Shown here: positions 51,129 to 58,162 of the stretch, piece by piece
Layout: every line of letters starts with the position of its first letter
Numbering within the stretch: position 1 is the first letter of the stretch
IMG/VR virus record: IMGVR_UViG_3300035682_000040
Coordinates: 1-59,924 of that record
Length of the DNA: 59,924 bases
Source: a virus
Reading direction: 5' to 3' (one strand)
Position numbers and translations under genes: made by a program
The notes under the pieces: model-generated
The model's input: only the letters and a program-made list of their open reading frames with translations
Database searches by the model: none
What the model was told of the DNA's origin: nothing

Positions 51129-52616
51129 ATGTCATTAAATTCTCAACATCCTGCTTATGCTAGGTATTACGACCAATGGATTCAATTAAGGGATTTTTAT
51201 AAAGGTGAAGAACACGTTAAACTAGCAGAGGATAAATATTTACTTCCAACTGCTGGTATGACTATGGACGGCATGGGTGCTAATGATGTAGGTAGACAAG
51301 CTTATGAATCCTATTTATCAAGAGCAGTATTTCCTGATTATATTAAGGATGCTGTTGAAATTTCTATAGGTTTATTGCATCAAAAGGAAGCAGTTATTGA
51401 ATTGCCTCCTGAACTTGAAGTTTTAAGAGATGATGCTAGTATTAAAGGTGAATCCTTAAATCAATTATTAAGACGTATCAATGTAGAACAATTAATTACA
51501 GGTCGATGCGGTTTATTGCTGGATACACCTATTATTTCTGATCCAACTAACCCTGTGCCGTATATAGCTTTATATATTGCAGAATCAATTATAAATTGGG
51601 ACGAAAGTAATGATTCCATTGATACTGATAAAATTAATATGGTTATCATGGATGAAACGGGCTATCGTAGAGTTAATAAGCTATTTGATTGGCAAATAAT
51701 GATGCAGTACCGCATTTTAATTCTTGATGATAATGGTACTTATAAACAAGGTGTATTTAATAATGATACAGGTACTAATTACGATGAAAGTTTATTAATT
51801 ACACCTGCTATTAGAGGTAAATCATTAAAAGAACTTCCTTTTGTATTTATAAATTCAAAAGACTTATTACCTTTGCCTGAAAATTCACCGTTACTTGGTT
51901 TAGCTAATATTACTGCTGCTATTTATCGTGGTGAAGCTGATTACCGTTATTCTTTGTTTATGCAAGGTCAAGATACCCTTGTTGTTATAGGAAGTGTCCG
52001 TAACCCTAATTTAGCTCCTGGAGGAGATGATGCGATTCGTACTGGTGCTGGTAGTCGTATTGATATTGATGTTACTGGGGACGCTAAGTATATTGGCGTT
52101 AGTTCTAAGGGGTTAGCTGAACAAAGAACTTGTTTAGAAAATGACCGCAAACGTGCAGAAACTCATTCCGGTCGTTTAATTGGTACTAAGTCAAATGTAG
52201 AAAGTGGTGAAGCTTTAAGAGTTCGTATTGGAGCTCAAACTGCTACTTTAAATCAAATAGCTATTACTTCAGCATTAGCTTTGGAGAAGATATTAAAAAT
52301 AGCCGCTAGATGGATTGGTGCTGATGACTCAAAAGTAAGAGTTATACCAAATATGGACTTTGCTGATATAGACTTCCAAGGTCAAGAACTTGTTAATATT
52401 ATGACTGCTAGAAATATGGGTGCTCCTATATCTTTAGAAAGTATTCATAATGTGCTTGTAGATAGGGGTATGACAAACTTTGATTTTGAAACTGAAATGG
52501 CAAAAATTCCAGTTGAAAATAAGGATGCTAATATTCCAACACCTGATGCCGGAACAAAGATTCCTGCACAACCCAACCAAACCACAAAACCACCACAACC
52601 AAAAGTAGGAAAATAA
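51129..52616 (+). CDS. Portal protein (DUF4055 family)
   Basis: A 495-residue portal forming the DNA entry ring. It has YYDQWIQLRDFYKGEEHVKL at the N-terminus, LSRAVFPDYIKDAVE, GRCGLLLDTP and ANITAAIYRGEADYRYSLF in the order seen in DUF4055 portals. A Pro/Gln-rich tail ends the protein. Place right after terminase fits. Confidence 0.9.
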   Translation: MSLNSQHPAYARYYDQWIQLRDFYKGEEHVKLAEDKYLLPTAGMTMDGMGANDVGRQAYESYLSRAVFPDYIKDAVEISIGLLHQKEAVIELPPELEVLRDDASIKGESLNQLLRRINVEQLITGRCGLLLDTPIISDPTNPVPYIALYIAESIINWDESNDSIDTDKINMVIMDETGYRRVNKLFDWQIMMQYRILILDDNGTYKQGVFNNDTGTNYDESLLITPAIRGKSLKELPFVFINSKDLLPLPENSPLLGLANITAAIYRGEADYRYSLFMQGQDTLVVIGSVRNPNLAPGGDDAIRTGAGSRIDIDVTGDAKYIGVSSKGLAEQRTCLENDRKRAETHSGRLIGTKSNVESGEALRVRIGAQTATLNQIAITSALALEKILKIAARWIGADDSKVRVIPNMDFADIDFQGQELVNIMTARNMGAPISLESIHNVLVDRGMTNFDFETEMAKIPVENKDANIPTPDAGTKIPAQPNQTTKPPQPKVGK

Positions 52617-52617
52617 T

Positions 52618-53430
52618 ATGGGCTTAAAAATAGTAGAAGAAAACTTAGACTTAGTTGATGCAGCTTTTCAATCATTATATACAGAACTAGACGGTAAGTT
52701 TATTCTTACTGGTATTGATGGTATGAAAACTGATGCAGATGTTGCACGTTTAAATGCTAGTATCATAAAAGAACGTGCTGCTACTGCTGAAGCTAAGACT
52801 AAATATGCAATATTAGGTGGTCTTGATGCTAATGAAATCTTAGCTAAACTAGATCGTATTCCTGAACTTGAAGCTTTGGCTTCAGGTAAAGTTGATGAAA
52901 CTAAAATTGAGAGTATTGTTGAAACTAGGCTAAAAGCTAAATTAAATCCGATTGAACGGTTACTTGAAGCTGAAAAAGTGAAAACTGCTAACCTTGAAAA
53001 TGTAAACAGAATGTTTATGGAGAAGGAAAAGACTGTTAGTATTCATTCGGCAGTTCGCAAGGCTGCTACTGCTGCAAATGTAAGAAGTGAAGCTATTGAT
53101 GATGCTATTACATTAGCTGAACGGTACTTTGAATTGTCTGAAGATGGTGCAGTTATAGCTAAGGACGTTCCTGGAGTTACTCAAGGAATAGACCCTGCTA
53201 TGTGGTTATCAGACTTACAAGCTAAAAAACCGCATTGGTGGGGTGAAACTGTTGGTGGTGGTGCAAGTGGGAGTGGTTCAGGTTTTAGTGGTATTAACAA
53301 TCCTTGGTCTGCTGATAATTGGAATATGACTGAACAAGGTAAACTGTATTCCAAAAATCCTGCTAAAGCTGAACAAATGGCTAAAGCTGCTGGAAGTAAC
53401 GTAGGTGCTAGTAAACCAACTAAAAAATAA
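52618..53430 (+). CDS. Capsid scaffold protein
   Basis: A 270-residue protein between portal and major capsid. The middle is a coiled coil (DRIPELEALASGKVDETKIE and LLEAEKVKTANLENVNRMFM), followed by a folded part and a Gly/Ser-rich, basic C-terminal tail (SNVGASKPTKK), the typical organisation of scaffolds that bind the coat protein by the C-terminus. Confidence 0.8.
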   Translation: MGLKIVEENLDLVDAAFQSLYTELDGKFILTGIDGMKTDADVARLNASIIKERAATAEAKTKYAILGGLDANEILAKLDRIPELEALASGKVDETKIESIVETRLKAKLNPIERLLEAEKVKTANLENVNRMFMEKEKTVSIHSAVRKAATAANVRSEAIDDAITLAERYFELSEDGAVIAKDVPGVTQGIDPAMWLSDLQAKKPHWWGETVGGGASGSGSGFSGINNPWSADNWNMTEQGKLYSKNPAKAEQMAKAAGSNVGASKPTKK

Positions 53431-53437
53431 AGTTGTT

Positions 53438-53506
53438 TTTAGGCGTATTGTGTGGTACAGTACGCCTAAATAGAGCATGGTCTCTATATAGAGCATGGTC
53501 TCTATA
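53438..53506 (+). repeat. Hairpin plus tandem 18-bp repeat before capsid gene
   Basis: TTTAGGCGTA (53438-53447) pairs with TACGCCTAAA (53461-53470), a perfect 10-bp stem. It is followed directly by two identical 18-bp units TAGAGCATGGTCTCTATA (53471-53488, 53489-53506), each of which can fold as TAGAG...CTCTA. The capsid gene starts 60 nt later, so the element probably controls its mRNA. Confidence 0.7.
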
Positions 53507-53566
53507 AAATAATTATACATGGCTATAATTAAAAACTCCCCTTAATTACTTTATGAGATCACTACT

Positions 53567-54586
53567 ATGGCTGCTGGAAATGTCCAGATTGCAGATGTTG
53601 TTGTACCTGCAATCTTTAACCCTTATGTACAAGAATTAACTCAAGAAAAAACTGCTATCATTCGTTCAGGTGCAGTTGTTATTGATTCTCAACTAGCTTC
53701 AAACCTTGCTGGAGAAGGTTCTACTTTCAACGTAAGATCATATAAAGATCTACAAAATGATGCTGAAAACGTATCTTCTGATGTTGCTGGTAATTTATCT
53801 ACCCCTAACAAAATTCTATCCGCTACTGAAATTCAAGTACGTTTAAGCCGTAATAATTCTTGGGCTTCTATGGATTTAGTTACTGACCTTATTTCTAAAG
53901 ACCCTATGCAAGCTATCGCTTCTAGAGTTTCTGATTATTGGGTTCGTAGATTGCAATTAGCTTTTGTTAATACTGTAAAAGGTGTATTGGCTGATAATGC
54001 TTTGGCTCCTAATGGTAATGATACTCATATTCAAAATGATATGACTTTCAACGCTTCAGGTGCTGCTTTTGCTGCTGGTGTTACTAACTTTACGGCTGAA
54101 TCTTTTGTAGATGCTACTACTACAATGGGTGACTCTTTAAACACACTAACAATGATTATGGTTCATTCTGTTGTTTATGGTCGTATGATTAAAAACAACT
54201 TGATTGATTTCGTTCCTGATTCAACTGGTTCTACTAACATTCCTACTTTTATGGGTCGTACTGTAATTGTTGATGACGGTATGCCTTTCACTGGTGGTGT
54301 ATTTGAATCTTGGTTGTTTGGTGCTAATGCTTTCACTATGGGTATGTCACAACCTAAAGTACCTACTGAAATTTATCGTCTCCCTGCTGCTGGTAATGGT
54401 GCTGGTATGGAAACATTGTTCAACCGTGTTGAATGGGCTATCCATCCATCAGGTTATCAATATACTCCTGCTTATACCGTTGGCGGTCCAACAAACGCTA
54501 CACTTGCATTGGCTGCTTCTTGGTCAAGAGTGTTCCCTGAACGTAAACAAATTCGTATGGCTCGATTGATTACAAGAGAGTTCTAA
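53567..54586 (+). CDS. Major capsid protein
   Basis: A 339-residue coat protein. It starts AAGNVQIADVVVPAIFNPYV, contains SRNNSWASMDLVTDLI, a P-domain-like VHSVVYGRMIKNNLIDFV and ends RKQIRMARLITREF, matching phage coat proteins of the GP8/DUF4043-like group with an HK97-type fold. Codon use favours common codons, in line with high expression. Position between scaffold and a terminator supports it. Confidence 0.9.
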   Translation: MAAGNVQIADVVVPAIFNPYVQELTQEKTAIIRSGAVVIDSQLASNLAGEGSTFNVRSYKDLQNDAENVSSDVAGNLSTPNKILSATEIQVRLSRNNSWASMDLVTDLISKDPMQAIASRVSDYWVRRLQLAFVNTVKGVLADNALAPNGNDTHIQNDMTFNASGAAFAAGVTNFTAESFVDATTTMGDSLNTLTMIMVHSVVYGRMIKNNLIDFVPDSTGSTNIPTFMGRTVIVDDGMPFTGGVFESWLFGANAFTMGMSQPKVPTEIYRLPAAGNGAGMETLFNRVEWAIHPSGYQYTPAYTVGGPTNATLALAASWSRVFPERKQIRMARLITREF

Positions 54587-54612
54587 AAACCAGTTTGGTG
54601 TGGTGTGTTTTA

Positions 54613-54640
54613 ACAGGGTGGTTCGCTGCCCTGTCTTTTT
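54613..54640 (+). terminator. Rho-independent terminator after capsid gene
   Basis: ACAGGGTGG (54613-54621) pairs with CTGCCCTGT (54626-54634) around a TTCG tetraloop, followed by CTTTTT. Strong form; partial readthrough would feed the genes downstream. Confidence 0.85.
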
Positions 54641-54654
54641 AGTTAGGAGGCTAT

Positions 54655-54810
54655 ATGCCAAAAGGTTATTCAAGAGCATTAGCAAGAGCCGTTGCTAAAC
54701 CAGCTCCAAATGTTACAACTGTACAAACTCAACCAACAGTTGAAGAACCAACTGGTACAATAGCTGTTACTATTCCAGTTATTGAAAAAGTTAAAGAACC
54801 AACTGTTTAA
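54655..54810 (+). CDS. Small head protein, 51 aa
   Basis: MPKGYSRALARAVAKPAPNV..., a Pro/Thr/Val-rich, basic small protein behind a near-perfect TTAGGAGGC ribosome binding site. It sits directly after the capsid terminator. Possibly a capsid-associated decoration or stabilising peptide; no family recognised. Confidence 0.7.
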   Translation: MPKGYSRALARAVAKPAPNVTTVQTQPTVEEPTGTIAVTIPVIEKVKEPTV

Positions 54811-54833
54811 CAATATTATATTGGTATAAATTA

Positions 54834-55388
54834 ATGACAGATTCAGCACTTAAAACGGCACTTTTATCTTTAAGTGTTGAAAATGATAATCATTGGACTA
54901 AAGCAGGGTTGCCAAGATTAGAAACTTTAAAATTTCTAACAGGCAATTCTGATTTAACCCAAGAAATAGTATCAGCGGAAATTCCGGGATTTAATAGGGA
55001 AGCCGCCACATTGCCACCACAAATTACTAATGTGGTTAAAATGGAGGAAGTTAAACCTAAACAAGTTAAAGTTGATAGCTTAACTTTAAGTGAACAATTA
55101 GTTGTAGAACAACTTAAACTTGAACAAGTAAGAAAAACTTCTTTTGAAATAGAAAAAGAACTTGTCTTACAATCAGCAATAGTTTCTCAATTAGCTGAAG
55201 ATGTAAGCAATGAATTTGGTATTGAAACTTCAGAAACTGCTATTATAAATTATTTAAAAAGTCAGCAAATTGTTTTAGAAGAACGTGCTGCTAGACAAAA
55301 AATGATAGCTGAAAGTGGTATTAATCTTAAAGAATTAGCTCAAGGTTTAAAATCACCTTTAGATATTTCTTTAGCTCGTAAAAGATAA
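54834..55388 (+). CDS. Hypothetical head-region protein
   Basis: A 184-residue helical protein. The N-terminal part HWTKAGLPRLETLKFLTGNS is a pattern frequent in small phage head proteins that often begin with H-W-T-x-x-G-x-P; the rest is a charged coiled coil. Capsid-assembly or minor head role inferred from place only. Confidence 0.7.
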   Translation: MTDSALKTALLSLSVENDNHWTKAGLPRLETLKFLTGNSDLTQEIVSAEIPGFNREAATLPPQITNVVKMEEVKPKQVKVDSLTLSEQLVVEQLKLEQVRKTSFEIEKELVLQSAIVSQLAEDVSNEFGIETSETAIINYLKSQQIVLEERAARQKMIAESGINLKELAQGLKSPLDISLARKR

Positions 55389-55397
55389 GGAATTATT

Positions 55398-55757
55398 ATG
55401 TTGCGTCCTGGATATTTTTTTAGTCAAACTAATAACGGAGCTATTGGTGGTGATGTTGGTACAGATCAATTACAACCTATATTTAATGAAGCTACTACTG
55501 CTATAGTTAGGAGTACTGCTTTATTTTGCCCATGTTATAGTTTAATTTGCGTTGATTTTGCTCCAGGAACTACAGGTTCTGTTAAAATTATTAACAATCC
55601 TTTTAATGATACTCCTTCTGCAAAGGATAAGGTGTTAGCTACTTTAACTGCAAGTGGTCAATTTGTTATGGTATCTGCAGGTATTGTACTTTTAGATGTT
55701 ACCGCTGTTGTGGGTACTATTTCAGCCAGAGCTGTATTTGAACAAGAATTAGATTAA
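55398..55757 (+). CDS. Hypothetical structural protein
   Basis: A 119-residue protein with a beta-rich pattern (VKIINNPFNDTPSAKDKVLA). Placed among virion genes. Could be a head decoration or baseplate-like protein; no family recognised. Confidence 0.65.
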   Translation: MLRPGYFFSQTNNGAIGGDVGTDQLQPIFNEATTAIVRSTALFCPCYSLICVDFAPGTTGSVKIINNPFNDTPSAKDKVLATLTASGQFVMVSAGIVLLDVTAVVGTISARAVFEQELD

Positions 55758-55759
55758 TT

Positions 55760-56113
55760 ATGTCAGCTTCTACTTTAAATTTACCAGTTATTGAAAAGGG
55801 TGCTACTTATAGGCATACTTTAACTTGGACAGATTCTACTGGAACTGCTATAAATTTAACGGATTGTACTGCTAAATTACAAGTTAGAGCTTCTGCTGCA
55901 TCATCAACTATTATCTTAGAATTAAGTAGTGCTAACACTAGAATTATTATTACACCTTTACTTGGTAAAATTGAACTCTATGTTTCATCTACCGATACTA
56001 TGGCTTTATCTGGTTTAGGTGGTGTTTATGATCTTGAAATTTATTTTGCTAATGGTGATATAACAAGGTTAGTAGAAGGTAAAGTAACTTTTAAACCAGA
56101 GGTTACTAAATAA
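55760..56113 (+). CDS. Ig-like/BppU N-terminal-like structural protein
   Basis: A 117-residue beta-sandwich protein: LPVIEKGATYRHTLTWTDST, DCTAKLQVRASAASS, GVYDLEIYFANGDITRLVEG. This pattern occurs at the N-terminus of baseplate upper proteins and as small stand-alone phage proteins before fibre genes. Likely a fibre anchor. Coupled to the next gene by TAATG. Confidence 0.7.
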   Translation: MSASTLNLPVIEKGATYRHTLTWTDSTGTAINLTDCTAKLQVRASAASSTIILELSSANTRIIITPLLGKIELYVSSTDTMALSGLGGVYDLEIYFANGDITRLVEGKVTFKPEVTK

Positions 56114-56547
56114 TGGCTGATTCTATAATCATAACAACGGATACCATTACTAATATTATTAGTGATATTAACACATCAAGTGTTATTGTTTCAGCCACTC
56201 AAGGACCTCCAGGTGTACCTTGGGATTTACAGGAAGGTGGGTTTGATTCCGATAGAGTCGTAATAACATCACTTGGTTCTCAAGTATTAGATTCGTTTCC
56301 TTATACACAATATGGAGCTGCAAAATATATCATTTATGCTACTTTAGGTATAGAAAGACAGATTTGCGAAATTCTTTTAATACAAGATGGAACAATAGTT
56401 CAGACTGTTGAATATGCAAATATGGTTACTGCTTCTTTATTGGGAACATTTTCTGCAAGTATAACTGTAGGATTTATCAATATTATTGTTGAACCTGTGG
56501 TAGTAGGAACAAGTTTCAAAATTATTCGCACGTTAATCAAGGATTAA
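56113..56547 (+). CDS. Fibre-associated structural protein
   Basis: A 144-residue protein with a short collagen-like GPPGVPWD near residues 31-38 and a C-terminal beta domain (AAKYIIYATLGIERQICEIL...) that resembles the last ~100 residues of the fibre encoded next. Likely a short fibre or fibre adaptor. Confidence 0.7.
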   Translation: MADSIIITTDTITNIISDINTSSVIVSATQGPPGVPWDLQEGGFDSDRVVITSLGSQVLDSFPYTQYGAAKYIIYATLGIERQICEILLIQDGTIVQTVEYANMVTASLLGTFSASITVGFINIIVEPVVVGTSFKIIRTLIKD

Positions 56548-56575
56548 TGCTTATCACTTTATTTAGGAAACTATC

Positions 56576-58105
56576 ATGGCTTTAAAAAGATTTATTGGCG
56601 CAAATGGATTAGATGCTAACTCTAAGACCATTATAAATGTTACTGATCCAGTTAATGCACAAGATGCAGCAACCAAAAATTCAGCGAGTAATGCGAGTAA
56701 CTTGAATGCTGGAACTATTCCCGCATCGGTTATGCCAGCGCATACAGGAGATGTTACTGCAAGTGCTGGAAACATAGCTCTGACACTAGCTACCGTAAAC
56801 TCAAATGTAGGTAGTTTTGGTTCATCTACCGCAGTACCAATAGTAACAGTTAATGCTAAGGGCTTAGTTACAGGAGTTACTACTGCAAGTATCTCTGGTG
56901 CTATTACTATTGCTGGTGATGCCGCAGGTACTGGTGTAACTGGAGGTACAACAACTGTAACTCTTGCTACTGTAAACGCAACTGTAGGTAGTTTTGGAAG
57001 TGCTTCTTCTGTACCTGCTATTACAGTCAATGCTAAAGGGTTAGTTACGGCTGTAACTGCCACTACAATCACTCCTTCGGCTATTGGTGCGGTTGCTACT
57101 ACTGCTCTAGGTGCGAATTCTGGTGTTGCTACTCTTGATTCAGGTGGTAAACTTACTACAAGTCAAATACCTTCTTCATTAGTTGGTTCTATTGTTTATC
57201 AAGGTGTATGGAATGCTTCAACAAACACTCCTGCTATTCCTGCTGCGGCTGTTGGTAATAAAGGTTACTACTATAAAGTAAGTGTTGCAGGCACAACTGC
57301 TATTGATGGGTTTTCTGCTTGGACATTAGGCGATTTAATTATATCCGATGGTACAGCTTGGGCAAATGTACAAGGTGGTTCATCAGATGTAGTGTCTGTT
57401 GCTGGTAAAGTTGGTGCAGTTACACTGGCATCTGGTGACATTAGTGGTCTTGTTGCTTCCGCAACTACTGATACAACTAATGCGGCAAACATATCTTCAG
57501 GTACATTACCCGCTGGTAGACTTCCTGCTTTTACAGGTGACGCAACTACTACTGCTGGTGCTAGCGCAATAACACTAGCGGCTTCCGGTGTTACCGCAGG
57601 CACTTATGGTTCAGCTACTCAAGTAGTTCCTTTAACTGTAGATGCCAAAGGTCGTGTTACTACGGCTGGTGTTGCTGTAACGGTTACTCCTGCCTTTAGT
57701 TCTATAACAAGTAAGCCAACCACTGTTGCGGGTTATGGCATTACCGATGCACTTAACACAACTACTAATACCACCATCCCATTAACTTATGGCGATATTG
57801 GTTGTGCAACATTAACCACGGCAGCTACAACAGCTAACCAAGTTATTGATACTAATTCCGCAACTCTTTATAGATCGGTTAAATATGTAGTTCAAGTTAC
57901 CTCAGCTACCGCTTATCAGTCTTGCAATATTAATATTATTCACGATGGTACAACAGCTTATATTAGTGAATTTGGGGATATTGCTACAGGTGCTATTTTG
58001 GCTTCTTTTGATGCTGATGTTTCAGGTGGAAACTTAAGGTTATTGACAACTCCAGTTAATGCCGCCACTACCTATAAAGTTATCAAAACTATGATTGATA
58101 TCTAA
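56576..58105 (+). CDS. Tail fibre protein 1
   Basis: A 509-residue fibre. The N-terminus LKRFIGANGLDANSKTIINV shares its pattern with the second fibre (QKRFIAKNGLDNNGLSITNV), so both probably dock on the same site. The shaft is Gly/Ala/Thr/Val rich with repeats of VNAKGLVTGVT and GTVTG type. The C-terminal domain (~410-509, VKYVVQVTSATAYQSCNINI...) is shared with the protein encoded at 56113. Confidence 0.85.
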   Translation: MALKRFIGANGLDANSKTIINVTDPVNAQDAATKNSASNASNLNAGTIPASVMPAHTGDVTASAGNIALTLATVNSNVGSFGSSTAVPIVTVNAKGLVTGVTTASISGAITIAGDAAGTGVTGGTTTVTLATVNATVGSFGSASSVPAITVNAKGLVTAVTATTITPSAIGAVATTALGANSGVATLDSGGKLTTSQIPSSLVGSIVYQGVWNASTNTPAIPAAAVGNKGYYYKVSVAGTTAIDGFSAWTLGDLIISDGTAWANVQGGSSDVVSVAGKVGAVTLASGDISGLVASATTDTTNAANISSGTLPAGRLPAFTGDATTTAGASAITLAASGVTAGTYGSATQVVPLTVDAKGRVTTAGVAVTVTPAFSSITSKPTTVAGYGITDALNTTTNTTIPLTYGDIGCATLTTAATTANQVIDTNSATLYRSVKYVVQVTSATAYQSCNINIIHDGTTAYISEFGDIATGAILASFDADVSGGNLRLLTTPVNAATTYKVIKTMIDI

Positions 58106-58113
58106 TAATTATT

Positions 58114-58141
58114 GAGCTGGTTAATAGCCAGCTCTTTCTTT
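58114..58141 (+). terminator. Rho-independent terminator between fibre genes
   Basis: GAGCTGG (58114-58120) pairs with CCAGCTC (58128-58134), followed by TTTCTTT. Lies between two fibre genes. Confidence 0.85.
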
Positions 58142-58162
58142 CTGCTATCGGGATAGTGAACA

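Noticed and set aside
53471-53506. CRISPR-like array
   Set aside because: Two direct copies with no spacer between them; tandem repeat, not an array.
53278-53520. Minus-strand 80-residue ORF with repeated IETMLY units
   Set aside because: It is produced by the tandem 18-bp repeat read in frame and overlaps the scaffold gene on the opposite strand; no ribosome binding site.
56563-57072. Long Val/Pro-rich minus-strand ORFs opposite the fibre genes (also at 57271-57603, 59269-59637 and 636-938)
   Set aside because: They mirror the Gly/Thr/Ala repeats of the fibre genes on the other strand, show low complexity and have no start signals.
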